Assembly: GCF_003065405.1 (NCBI RefSeq)
Contig: NZ_CP026947.1
Location: forward strand, 1,364,001 to 1,428,000
Direction: 5' to 3'
DNA from: Corynebacterium yudongzhengii
Lineage (GTDB): Bacteria > Actinomycetota > Actinomycetes > Mycobacteriales > Mycobacteriaceae
DNA: 64,000 bases
Shown: piece after piece, positions 7,909 to 15,381 of the stretch
How the letters are laid out: each line of letters opens with the position of its first letter
Numbering within the stretch: position 1 is the first letter of the stretch
Notes under the pieces: generated by a model
What the model saw: only the letters and a program-made list of their open reading frames with translations
Databases searched by the model: none
Told to the model about the DNA's origin: nothing
Position numbers and translations under genes: made by a program

Positions 7909-8793
7909 CTAGCGCTGGATGTTACCTTCGGCGTCGTACTTGTAGAAGCCCTCTCCGTCGCCGATGCCCGAGCGGCCCTCCTCGATCATCTTGGTGGCGA
8001 TCTCGTTGAACTTCAGCTTCCACTCCGGCAGTTCGGCGCCGGAACCCTGCGCGACGTTGACGATGGAACGCAGGCCGATGACATCCATGATCTCGAACGG
8101 ACCCTGGTCGGCGTTCATCGCGATGCGCCAGTCCTTGTCGATCTGGTCGACGCTGGCAATGCCCTCGACGTAGAGCTGCTGGGCTGCCTGGAGCAGCGGC
8201 ACCATCATGGAGTTGAGCAGGTACTGGCGCTGCTCCTTGTCGATGATGATCGGCGCGAGGTTGGCCTCGTTGGCGAACTCCTCAACGACGTCGCGGTACT
8301 TCAGGTCCGTCTTCGGGTTGGGCATGATCTCAACAAGGTTGCGTGCCCAGACGCGGTTGGCGAAGTGGGTGTTGATGAAGCGCTTCGGGTCGCCGGAGGC
8401 ATCCGCGATCTCGCTGCCCAGCAGCGACGAGGTGTTGGTGCAGAAGATGGTGTGCGACGGTGCTGCCTTGCCCAGCTTCTCCCAGGTGGAGCGCTTCAGG
8501 TCGAGCTTCTCCGGAACTGCCTCAATAATAATGTCCGCCTCAGCGACGGCTGCTTCCATGTCCGTGGTCAGCGAGAGGTTCTCGTGAGCCTTGGCGACGC
8601 TTTCCTCGCTAGCGGTGTCGAGGTCGGCGATCATGGACTTGCCAATGGAGTTAAAACGTCCCTTGGCGGCCTCAACCGCGTCGTCGTTGATGTCCCATCC
8701 GGTGACCTTAAACCCGGCGTGAGCGACGACGAATGCGATCTGGGCACCCAGGACGCCTGCACCGATGACGGAAACGTTCTTAATGTCAGTCAT
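7909..8793 (-). CDS. 3-hydroxyacyl-CoA dehydrogenase family protein
   Basis: A 294-residue NAD-dependent dehydrogenase of the 3-hydroxyacyl-CoA/3-hydroxybutyryl-CoA group. The N-terminal Rossmann fold starts with VSVIGAGVLGAQIAF and GWDIND (acidic residue binding the NAD ribose). The middle has EAVPEKLDLK and FCTNTSSLLGSEIA, then THFANRVWARNLVEIMPN, which carries the family His/Asn region (usually HFFNP; here HFANR). The C-terminal domain follows from about 190. The ATG at 8793 is preceded by AAAGGAAG, which decides the start over an upstream in-frame ATG at 8838. A TACAAT -10 box lies about 30 bp upstream. No other beta-oxidation genes are adjacent. Confidence 0.85.
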   Translation of the reverse strand: MTDIKNVSVIGAGVLGAQIAFVVAHAGFKVTGWDINDDAVEAAKGRFNSIGKSMIADLDTASEESVAKAHENLSLTTDMEAAVAEADIIIEAVPEKLDLKRSTWEKLGKAAPSHTIFCTNTSSLLGSEIADASGDPKRFINTHFANRVWARNLVEIMPNPKTDLKYRDVVEEFANEANLAPIIIDKEQRQYLLNSMMVPLLQAAQQLYVEGIASVDQIDKDWRIAMNADQGPFEIMDVIGLRSIVNVAQGSGAELPEWKLKFNEIATKMIEEGRSGIGDGEGFYKYDAEGNIQR

Positions 8794-8823
8794 GACACTT
8801 CCTTTGCTGTAACAAAAATTTTC

Positions 8824-8829
8824 ATTGTA
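8824..8829 (-). promoter_or_regulatory. -10 box TACAAT upstream of the hydroxyacyl-CoA dehydrogenase
   Basis: TACAAT read on the minus strand, 30 bp before the ATG at 8793, gives a short leader containing the AAAGGAAG ribosome site. Confidence 0.45.
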
Positions 8830-8880
8830 CGTGTCCAAGAATACACCGCTTACGGGGAAGTGCCAGGTTGCTCTATTGAG

Positions 8881-10074
8881 CTATAGCGCGATCAAACCGA
8901 TGACGGCGGCGGCAATCACGACCGCCCACGCCGGCAGTTTCCACGCCTGCAGCGCGGTAAACGATGCCGCAGCCACAGCCATCGTGGCCGCGGAGGTTAC
9001 ACCGACGATGAAGACAGGGTCGTACAGCGCGGCGGCGAGGATGCCCACCACGGCCGCGTTCGCACCAGCGATTGCGCGCGCCGCGGCGGCGTGCTTGCGC
9101 AAGCCCTCCCACAGCGGCAACGCCCCGAGGACGAGCAGGGCGGCGGGGAGGAAAATCGCGATCGTTGCCACTACGGCCCCGATCGCCCAGTGCACCCCTT
9201 GGGCGGATGCGCCGAGGAAGGAGGCGAAGGTGAACAGCGGACCCGGCACCGCCTGCGCGGCGCCGTACCCGGCGAGGAAGGTGTCGTGGTCAACCAGCCC
9301 GGTGGGCACGGTCGCGCTCTCCAGCAGCGGTAGGACAACGTGGCCACCGCCGAAGACGAGCGCACCGGCGCGGTAGAAGGTGTCAGCGATAAAAGCTGTT
9401 GTGTTGCCGGCCGCGGCCGCGAGCACAGGAAGAAGCACGAGCAGGGCTGCGAAAACCGCGAGCGACGCGAACGCCACGCTCTTCGGCACCCGCGAGCTAA
9501 ACCCAACGTCATCGTCTGCATCGGGAGTCGCCCGGAGCGCTGCGAGCCCCGCGAGCATACCAACGACGATCGCGCCGACCTGGACGAACGGGTTGGGGAT
9601 TAAAAGCACAAGGATGAATGCCGCCAGGGCAATACCCGCGCGGATCTTGTCGGTGATCAGCGACTTTGTCATGCCGAGAACCGCGTGCGCAACGACGGCG
9701 ACCGCCACGGCTTTCAGGCCCACCAGCCACCCGGCGTCGGAGATGTCCCCCATGACCGCGACCCCAAGGGCGAAGAGTACAAGCGCGATTACCGACGGCA
9801 TGGTGAACGCGAACCACGCCGCGAACATGCCGAGGTAACCGGCGCGTTGTAGCCCGACCGCCATGCCTACCTGGCTTGAGGCGGGCCCGGGCAGGAATTG
9901 GCACAGGGCGACCAAGTCGGCGTAGGTCTTCTCGCTCATCCACGTGCGCCTGGACACGAACTCGTCGCGGAAGTAGCCGAGGTGCGCCGTCGGCCCTCCG
10001 AAGGAGGTCAGCCCGAGTCGGAGGAAGACGGAGAAGACTTCGGCAACGTTACCTTTAACCTGCTGTGTAGACAT
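8881..10074 (-). CDS. chrA: chromate transporter (long-chain CHR family)
   Basis: A ~397-residue membrane protein with the two-half architecture of long CHR proteins. The N-terminal half has LGLTSFGGPTAHLGYF and CQFLPGPASSQVG; the second half has the matching GGHVVLPLL and GYGAAQAVPGPLFTFASF. ChrA exports chromate, probably driven by proton motive force. Many hydrophobic helices are visible in both halves, and length is normal. I favour the ATG at 10074 (MSTQQVKGN), because family similarity starts soon after; an in-frame ATG lies at 10092. Neither has a strong ribosome site. It is transcribed after panD in the same direction but across a 48-bp gap. Confidence 0.88.
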   Translation of the reverse strand: MSTQQVKGNVAEVFSVFLRLGLTSFGGPTAHLGYFRDEFVSRRTWMSEKTYADLVALCQFLPGPASSQVGMAVGLQRAGYLGMFAAWFAFTMPSVIALVLFALGVAVMGDISDAGWLVGLKAVAVAVVAHAVLGMTKSLITDKIRAGIALAAFILVLLIPNPFVQVGAIVVGMLAGLAALRATPDADDDVGFSSRVPKSVAFASLAVFAALLVLLPVLAAAAGNTTAFIADTFYRAGALVFGGGHVVLPLLESATVPTGLVDHDTFLAGYGAAQAVPGPLFTFASFLGASAQGVHWAIGAVVATIAIFLPAALLVLGALPLWEGLRKHAAAARAIAGANAAVVGILAAALYDPVFIVGVTSAATMAVAAASFTALQAWKLPAWAVVIAAAVIGLIAL

Positions 10075-10122
10075 CGTGAGATAGCGTCCCACATTTCGCG
10101 GCGTGCTGCCGGGTTCGCGAGC

Positions 10123-10536
10123 TTAGTCCGGGTGGCGCGGGTTGATCAGGCCGGAACCCGCCGGCGCGTGGGCTGGGTCCTCGCCGAGTTCAACCTGCTT
10201 GTTGTTCTCATCGACGAAGATGACCCGCGGGCTGTAGTCCTTAAGCTCTTGCTCCTCGTAATGCGCATACCCGATGATGATGACGAGGTCGCCGGGGCTG
10301 ATCAGGCGGGCGGCGGCGCCGTTGATGCCAATCACGCCCGTGCCCCGGTCGCCCGTGATGGCGTAGGTGCTCAGTCGGTTGCCGTTGTTGATGTCAACGA
10401 CGTCGATCTGCTCCCCCTCTAAAATGTCAGCAGCCTCCATGAGGTCAGCGTCGATCGTGCAGGAGCCGACGTAGTGCAGATCGGCCTGCGTGACGGTGGC
10501 TCGGTGGATCTTGGATTTCAACATGGTGCGCAACAC
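10123..10536 (-). CDS. panD: aspartate 1-decarboxylase proenzyme
   Basis: A 137-residue pyruvoyl enzyme that converts L-aspartate to beta-alanine for pantothenate and CoA synthesis. The N-terminus [19 protein letters not shown] and the self-cleavage site Gly24-Ser25 in HYVGSC are canonical; cleavage would leave a pyruvoyl group on Ser25. Later marks are [25 protein letters not shown] and [10 protein letters not shown]. The start is GTG at 10536, which gives the family's usual N-terminus; the ATG four codons in would lose it. The last ~20 residues form a Pro/Ala-rich tail common in actinobacteria. panB and panC are not in this window. Confidence 0.95.
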   Translation of the reverse strand: MLRTMLKSKIHRATVTQADLHYVGSCTIDADLMEAADILEGEQIDVVDINNGNRLSTYAITGDRGTGVIGINGAAARLISPGDLVIIIGYAHYEEQELKDYSPRVIFVDENNKQVELGEDPAHAPAGSGLINPRHPD

Positions 10537-10573
10537 GGTTTAAGAGTCTAGCTGGCGGTGCATGCGAGGGGTT

Positions 10574-10909
10574 TTACGTGTCCTCGTCCAACTTCCGTCG
10601 CACGTCGAAGCGTAGCGCCTCCGCCTCAGCTATCGCGGCGAGTCCGCTTCCGGCATCCGGTGCGACAGAAAGCTTGGTAATCAGGGCCTCAAGATCCCTT
10701 CTCAGAGGCCTTAAGGACGCTGGGTTTGCGAACAGTTTCTGCTCATAGGCCGTGCCGACACCACGAGTGCGGATGACCTCATCTAGGTCGACGAGGGCCT
10801 CAATCAGGTCGCGTTCGGTCTCAGCGGCAATGAGGGCAACTGACTCACCCATCTGCTCGACCTCCCGGAGTCCTTTGATGTGCTTCACGGCCCGGCCGAT
10901 GATCCCCAC
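10574..10909 (-). CDS. hypothetical protein, 111 residues
   Basis: A small, charged, helix-rich protein (GTG start) just upstream of panD on the same strand, 37 bp apart. No motif, signal peptide or membrane segment is visible. Composition and codon use resemble neighbouring chromosomal genes rather than the insertion zone that begins on its 5' side. I do not recognise the family. The start is uncertain because no good ribosome site precedes it and the insertion zone may have removed part of its 5' end. Confidence 0.45.
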   Translation of the reverse strand: MGIIGRAVKHIKGLREVEQMGESVALIAAETERDLIEALVDLDEVIRTRGVGTAYEQKLFANPASLRPLRRDLEALITKLSVAPDAGSGLAAIAEAEALRFDVRRKLDEDT

Positions 10910-10949
10910 ACCAACCGCTGGGGTGGCCTAAGAATTCGGTCCAGTTGGT

Positions 10950-11040
10950 TTAAGCGTTGACCGTGTTTTCATATTTCCATTGTTCCGCATACTTCCGTGG
11001 ACTGAGGTAGCCCAGAGGCAAGTAACTACCGGGTGAAGAC
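10950..11040 (-). pseudogene. IS3-type transposase 3'-end remnant
   Basis: Read on the minus strand, this short piece encodes LPLGYLSPRKYAEQWKYE then a stop. That resembles the last ~25 residues of IS3-family OrfB transposases (the ..SSLGYLSPxEYE.. tail). The integrase core and the upstream ORF are absent. It marks an old insertion beside the IS256-type element. Confidence 0.5.
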
Positions 11041-11058
11041 CAAGTGTTTAGAGATTTC

Positions 11059-11364
11059 TCACAGGGAGTCTCTGATAATACGCAAAGCACTTTCCAGGGC
11101 CCTTTTGGAACCAGCCAGATGCCAATTCTCAAAGACTTGAACATCCCACTCGGGCTCCATTCCCCTAAGTAGCCCTTTGATAGAGAGCCAATCCCACAGC
11201 GGAACCTTACGATCACACAGAATGTGCACGCGTCCCTGTAGGAAGTCAGTTGCATCGAGCACGGGGCACCCACTAATCCTCACCTCACGCGCCTCGGCGA
11301 GGATTCCCAGCCAAGCACACCGATCTTCCGACGGGAAGCTTGTAGACACAACACTTTGCCCCAA
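11059..11364 (-). CDS. hypothetical protein, 101 residues, within insertion zone
   Basis: An ORF with a TTG start and lower GC content than the neighbourhood, lying between the IS3 remnant and the IS256-family element. The translation is rich in Trp, Leu and Arg (for example VPLWDWLSIKGLLRG) and looks like the C-terminal part of a soluble protein, but I recognise no family. It is probably a horizontally acquired fragment. No ribosome site is evident and no in-frame ATG lies upstream before a stop, so truncation at the 5' end is likely. Confidence 0.35.
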   Translation of the reverse strand: MGQSVVSTSFPSEDRCAWLGILAEAREVRISGCPVLDATDFLQGRVHILCDRKVPLWDWLSIKGLLRGMEPEWDVQVFENWHLAGSKRALESALRIIRDSL

Positions 11365-11461
11365 GGAGTGTTCACCATCATTCCTGCAAAATCCTGGACT
11401 AGATGTACTGACCGGGGAGGTTAGTTAACCGGGACACCGGTGGAAGACCCCCACAAGTAAT

Positions 11462-12887
11462 GCCCCTTAAGGTGGTGTAACTCGGTGGCCGAGATCGTCT
11501 GCAGATTCGTGTTGTGCACGGATGTAGAGCGGCCACCGTGTGATCCTTCGAGTCAACCGTCTAAAGAATCCTCGAATGGAGTCATCACGATGACCGCACC
11601 TCATATCGTCGACCCTGCCGGCCTTCTTGGCCAAGCCCTCGCCGAGGCGTCGCCGGATCTGATGCGCGAGCTGCTGCAGACCATGATCAACGCCTTGCTG
11701 TCCGCCGATGCCGACGCCGTCTGCGGGGCGGAGTGGAACGCCCGCTCTGCCGAGCGCACCAACTACCGAAACGGCTACCGCCACCGCCCGCTCGATACGC
11801 GGGTTGGCACCGTCGACGTGGCGGTGCCCAAGCTGCGGTCGGGGTCCTACTTTCCCGAGTGGCTGCTCGAGCGCCGCAAGCGTGCTGAGTCCGCGCTGAT
11901 CACCGTCGTGGCGGATTGCTATCTGGCCGGAGTGTCCACCCGCCGCATGGACAAGCTGGTCAAGACCCTGGGCATTGACTCACTGTCGAAGTCGCAGGTC
12001 TCCCGCATGGCCACCGACCTGGATGAGCAGGTCGCCGCGTTCCGGCACCGGCGCCTGGATGAGGCAGGGCCGTTGACTTTCGTCACCGCCGATGCGTTGA
12101 CGATCAAGGTTCGGGAAAACAAGCAGGTCGTCAAGGCCTCGGTGCTGCTGGCCACCGGGGTCAACGGCGACGGGCACCGCGAGGTGCTGGGCATGCAAGT
12201 GGCGACCAGTGAGACCAAGGCATCGTGGAACACCTTCTTCGCCGACCTGGTCGCCCGCGGCCTGGGCGGCATGCGGCTGGTGACCTCTGATGCGCACGCC
12301 GGCCTCGTGGATGCGATCTCGGCGAATCTGCCCGGAGCCGCCTGGCAGCGCTGCCGCACCCACTACGCGGCGAACCTCATGGCGGTGTGCCCGAAGTCCA
12401 TGTGGCCGGCCGTGAAGGCCATGCTGCACAGCGTCTATGACCAGCCCACCGCAGACGCCGTCAACGCCCAGTTCGACCGACTATTGGACTACACCGAGCA
12501 CCGGCTGCCCGAGGTCGCCGACCACCTCGGTGACGCTCGAGAGGACCTGCTCGCCTTCACCACGTTCCCCGACGACGTGTGGCGGAAGATCTGGTCCAAC
12601 AACCCCACCGAGCGGCTCAACCGCGAGATCCGCCGCCGCACCGACGTTGTAGGGATCTTCCCCAACCGGGATGCCATCGTCCGCCTCATCGGCGCCGTCC
12701 TGGCCGAGCAGACCGACGAATGGGCCGAAGGACGTCGCTACCTCGGCCTCGAAGTCCTGAGCCGATGCCGACTCGCCCTGACCACCGACACCAGCTCGCA
12801 GACGGAGGTAAACACCGACCCACTGATGCAACTACCCGCCTGACCACCAACGAAGGATCAAAAACCAGTTACACCACTACCAGGGGC
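11462..12887. mobile_element. complete IS256-family insertion sequence (~1.43 kb)
   Basis: Terminal inverted repeats bracket one transposase gene. The left end (11462-11482) and the reverse complement of the right end (12867-12887) share GCCCCT at the outer edge and TGGTGTAACT at the inner edge over 21 bp, with four mismatches between. I see no 8-9 bp direct duplication in the bases outside the ends, so later rearrangement at one flank is possible. The transposase is full length, so the element may still be active. Confidence 0.85.
11590..12843 (+). CDS. IS256-family (Mutator-type) transposase
   Basis: A 417-residue DDE transposase. The catalytic residues sit in recognisable contexts: first Asp in FVTADALTIKV (about 165), second Asp in LVTSDAHAGL (about 238), and the Glu in SNNPTERLNREIRRRT (about 340). 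The N-terminal DNA-binding part contains NYRNGYRHRPLDTRVG, typical of the family. The ATG at 11590 (MTAPHIVDP) is preceded by GGAG at suitable spacing; the frame is open further upstream but that part reads through the terminal repeat. Length matches complete IS256 transposases and no frameshift is visible. Confidence 0.92.
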   Translation: MTAPHIVDPAGLLGQALAEASPDLMRELLQTMINALLSADADAVCGAEWNARSAERTNYRNGYRHRPLDTRVGTVDVAVPKLRSGSYFPEWLLERRKRAESALITVVADCYLAGVSTRRMDKLVKTLGIDSLSKSQVSRMATDLDEQVAAFRHRRLDEAGPLTFVTADALTIKVRENKQVVKASVLLATGVNGDGHREVLGMQVATSETKASWNTFFADLVARGLGGMRLVTSDAHAGLVDAISANLPGAAWQRCRTHYAANLMAVCPKSMWPAVKAMLHSVYDQPTADAVNAQFDRLLDYTEHRLPEVADHLGDAREDLLAFTTFPDDVWRKIWSNNPTERLNREIRRRTDVVGIFPNRDAIVRLIGAVLAEQTDEWAEGRRYLGLEVLSRCRLALTTDTSSQTEVNTDPLMQLPA

Positions 12888-12998
12888 TTGACCTGAGTCA
12901 CACCACCGCCCTCTCAGCGTTTGTGTAGAAGGTGTGCCTATGATGGCCACGCGCACATTGCTCAGGTGAACCCACCCGATCGCCAGGAGGCTTTGCTC

Positions 12999-13064
12999 AT
13001 GTCCGGTGTCTTCAGCCGTCTTTCCGGTATGGCGGGCGCTTTGCGTCGCGGCGTCACGAATTGA
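12999..13064 (+). CDS. 21-residue ORF with strong RBS, overlapping the next gene (TGATG)
   Basis: AGGAGG (12985-12990) stands 8 bp before this ATG, the best ribosome site in the area. The ORF encodes MSGVFSRLSGMAGALRRGVTN and stops at TGA 13062-13064, whose A is the first base of an ATG for the next ORF. Either it is a short coupled leader, or one base has been lost and it is the true N-terminus of the following protein. A TATGAT box lies about 60 bp upstream. Confidence 0.4.
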   Translation: MSGVFSRLSGMAGALRRGVTN

Positions 13065-13366
13065 TGAAGGACGGCGTCGATAAGCTCTGGGAGATCCAGC
13101 GCGCCCCGAAGCGGGTGTTTTTGCACAACATCTCCCGCGACATCAACGTCCAGGAGGCGTGGTTTACTACCGACAGCGGCGATCGGCAGGCGCTCGGGCG
13201 GGTGCGCCCCGGCGAGCGTACGGAGATCCGCGCCTTCCGGCGGCGCAGCGGCGAGCCCATCTCCGGCCGCCTTGAATGGCGCGTACGCTCGATGCTCATT
13301 CCCGCCCGCAGCATCTGGCGTTCGGAGAAGCTGCAGGACCAGCCCACGGCCGACCCGGTGTCTTAG
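13064..13366 (+). CDS. hypothetical basic protein, 100 residues
   Basis: A small basic protein (many Arg, with NISRDINVQEAWF and RPGERTEIRAFRRR) that I do not recognise. It has no membrane segment or signal peptide. The ATG at 13064 overlaps the stop of the 21-residue ORF; a TTG at 13061 in the same frame is also possible. It has no ribosome site of its own, so translation would depend on the upstream ORF or the pair would be a frameshifted single gene of about 121 residues. Its stop overlaps the stop of the convergent TSUP permease gene by 4 bp. Confidence 0.5.
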   Translation: MKDGVDKLWEIQRAPKRVFLHNISRDINVQEAWFTTDSGDRQALGRVRPGERTEIRAFRRRSGEPISGRLEWRVRSMLIPARSIWRSEKLQDQPTADPVS

Positions 13367-14106
13367 AGCACCAGCCCGATGAGCCCGCGGGCCACGGCGA
13401 TCAGCCCGCCGAGCACGGCGAGCGTCAACGCGATCGTGCGCCCCGCCGAACGGGAGACCTGCGGGGCGGCGCGCACCCCGGCGAAAAGCCCGATGGCCAA
13501 AGCAACTACGCCGGCCACCCAGACCTGCCAGCTGGTCGTCGCGGACGCACTCGCCCCGACGGCGATCTTCGCCGTGAGTGAACCGATGCCGGCGATGAAA
13601 AACAGCGGCTGCAAGGTAGCCGCATAGAGGCGCTGATCCCAGCGTGCGGCCTGCGCGTAGACGGTGATCGCCGGGCCCGCCGCACCGGCCAGGGTGTTCA
13701 TGAACCCGCCGATCGCTCCGGCCGCGGCCGCCGGCAGCCGCCCTGAGATCCGCGGGACATAGCGCTTGCCGATGGTCACCACCGACAACGCCACAAGCAG
13801 CATCACCCCGACGAGGATGAGCAGCGGATCCGCCGGGAGCTCACGCACCACGAACGCGCCGGGAATAATGCCGATGAGCAAGGCCGGCCCGATCACCGCG
13901 ACTTGGCGCCAATCCACATTCGCCAGCACCGTCGTCGTCGAGGCGAAGGCGTTCACCGCGGCGAGCACGTTGACGATGAGGATGCCTTCGACCGGCCCGA
14001 ACAACAGCATGAGCACCGGGGCCGTGACCAGGCCTAGGCCCATGCCGGAGATGCGTTGGAGGAAGGCTCCGAGAAGAACCGATAACGTTTGAAGCGCTAT
14101 CGTCAC
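13363..14106 (-). CDS. TSUP (TauE/SafE) family permease
   Basis: A 247-residue integral membrane protein of the TSUP family (sulfite/sulfonate or other anion permeases). Several membrane helices are visible, and the repeat marks FLQRISGMGLGLVTAP at the N-terminus and GAIGGFMNTLAGAAGPAI in the middle are characteristic. It starts with GTG at 14106, overlapping the coaD stop (GTGA), so it is the last gene of the thiL-to-coaD operon. A longer frame from 14190 lies inside coaD and is rejected. The substrate cannot be assigned. Confidence 0.85.
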   Translation of the reverse strand: MTIALQTLSVLLGAFLQRISGMGLGLVTAPVLMLLFGPVEGILIVNVLAAVNAFASTTTVLANVDWRQVAVIGPALLIGIIPGAFVVRELPADPLLILVGVMLLVALSVVTIGKRYVPRISGRLPAAAAGAIGGFMNTLAGAAGPAITVYAQAARWDQRLYAATLQPLFFIAGIGSLTAKIAVGASASATTSWQVWVAGVVALAIGLFAGVRAAPQVSRSAGRTIALTLAVLGGLIAVARGLIGLVL

Positions 14107-14579
14107 GCAAATTTCTCCCGCATCGCCGCGATGACGCTCTCCGGCACGAGCCCGCTGACATCGCCGCCGTATTTCACCACTTCCTTGCACAGCGAGGACG
14201 AGACGTAGCCGAACTTCTCGTCGGTCATGACGAAGAAGGTCTCCACCCCGGACAGCCGGCGGTTCATCTGCGCCATCGGCAGCTCGTAGTCGTAGTCGAG
14301 CGAGGAGCGCAAGCCCTTGATCAAAACCTTGATGTTGTGCGCGGTGGTGTAGTCGACGAGCAGTCCGCCCCAGTGATCGACGGTGAGGTTCGGGATATCG
14401 GTGGTAACCGCCCGGATGAGTTCCTTGCGCTCCTCGATGCTAAACAGCCCGGAGGTCTTCGCCGGGTTGCCGGTGACTAAGACGGTGACCTGGTCGAAGT
14501 GTTCGGCGGCGCGTCGGAAAATATCGAGATGCCCGTTGGTCACGGGGTCGAAGGATCCGGGGCAGACGGCGATGCTCAC
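14103..14579 (-). CDS. coaD: pantetheine-phosphate adenylyltransferase
   Basis: A 158-residue PPAT that transfers AMP from ATP to 4'-phosphopantetheine in CoA synthesis. The nucleotidyltransferase motif is GSFDPVTNGHLDI (8-20) with its (T/H)xGH signature. KGLRSSLDYDYE and the C-terminal EKFGYVSSSLCKEV (ISSTxVR equivalent) are in the expected places. Length is exactly typical. It follows rsmD by 7 bp, the classic rsmD-coaD pairing, and overlaps the TSUP gene at its end. Confidence 0.96.
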   Translation of the reverse strand: MSIAVCPGSFDPVTNGHLDIFRRAAEHFDQVTVLVTGNPAKTSGLFSIEERKELIRAVTTDIPNLTVDHWGGLLVDYTTAHNIKVLIKGLRSSLDYDYELPMAQMNRRLSGVETFFVMTDEKFGYVSSSLCKEVVKYGGDVSGLVPESVIAAMREKFA

Positions 14580-14586
14580 AGCTTGT

Positions 14587-15156
14587 TCAGTCCTCTCTGG
14601 AGAAGGTGGCCATATCCATGCGGGTGCGGGAGTAGGTGCGTTTCTTCAGCTTCTGGCCGGTCGGGGTGAAACCTTCAGGCCAGTCGGTCTCTTCCGAGGC
14701 ACTGTGGCGCTCCACCACCACGGCCGCGCCCTCGCGCAGGACCGGTACCAAGGCGTTGAGGATCTCGACGACCGTCTCCCCCGCCATCTCATAGGGCGGG
14801 TCCATGAGCACCATGTCATAGCTCTCCTTCTGCGCCCCCGCTAGGAAGCTGGAGACTTTCATCTCGTGGACATGGACGTTGGGATGCTTGACGACGTCAG
14901 CGTTCGCCCGAATCACCGCACAGGCGGAAGCATCGGATTCCACGAGGTCGACGCGGGCGGCACCGCGGCTGGCAGCTTCGAGACCGAGGGCACCGGAGCC
15001 GGCGAAGAGGTCGAGGACGCAGGCGTCGATGAACCCGAAGCGCACCTGCAACGAGGAGAACACGCCCTCGCGGGCGCGGTCGGTGGTCGGGCGGGTGACG
15101 TGCGGGGGCACCTTGATAATGCGCCCGCGGGCTTCCCCGGAGATGATGCGCGTCAT
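14587..15156 (-). CDS. rsmD: 16S rRNA (guanine966-N2)-methyltransferase
   Basis: A 189-residue SAM-dependent methyltransferase that modifies G966 of 16S rRNA. The SAM-binding motif DLFAGSGALGLEAASRG (49-65) and the catalytic DPPY (119-122) are canonical; RPTTDRAREGVF near the N-terminus is typical for RsmD. The ATG at 15156 overlaps the stop of the upstream biotinyl-domain gene (ATGA), which fixes the start; the longer frame lies within that gene. Confidence 0.95.
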   Translation of the reverse strand: MTRIISGEARGRIIKVPPHVTRPTTDRAREGVFSSLQVRFGFIDACVLDLFAGSGALGLEAASRGAARVDLVESDASACAVIRANADVVKHPNVHVHEMKVSSFLAGAQKESYDMVLMDPPYEMAGETVVEILNALVPVLREGAAVVVERHSASEETDWPEGFTPTGQKLKKRTYSRTRMDMATFSRED

Positions 15157-15362
15157 GATCCCACCTCGATTACCACTTCGCCGCCGATAACGTCCGAGTA
15201 GTTCTCCCGGTGCAGGGCGGTCACGGTGCCGGGCCCAGGGGCCGGGACCGGCGCTTCGAGTTTTACGGCCTCGACGGTGGCGAGCACGTCTCCGGTGGTG
15301 ACCTTCTGGCCCTCTGCGACGTGATACCGGATGATGCCGGCAAACGGTGCGAAGATCTTCAT
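15153..15362 (-). CDS. small biotin/lipoyl-attachment (BCCP-like) protein
   Basis: A 69-residue single biotinyl domain. The attachment region reads VEAVKLEAPV (Lys34) where most biotin carriers have AMKM or AMKL, so the residue before the target lysine is Val rather than Met. GDVLATVEA and the closing GGEVVIEVG form the usual flattened barrel. Size resembles small actinobacterial carriers such as mycobacterial TB7.3. It lies between recG and rsmD in the operon and overlaps rsmD by 4 bp. It may be biotinylated for a carboxylase; partner unknown. Confidence 0.8.
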   Translation of the reverse strand: MKIFAPFAGIIRYHVAEGQKVTTGDVLATVEAVKLEAPVPAPGPGTVTALHRENYSDVIGGEVVIEVGS

Positions 15363-15381
15363 GGCCCAAAGTCTAGCGGTC

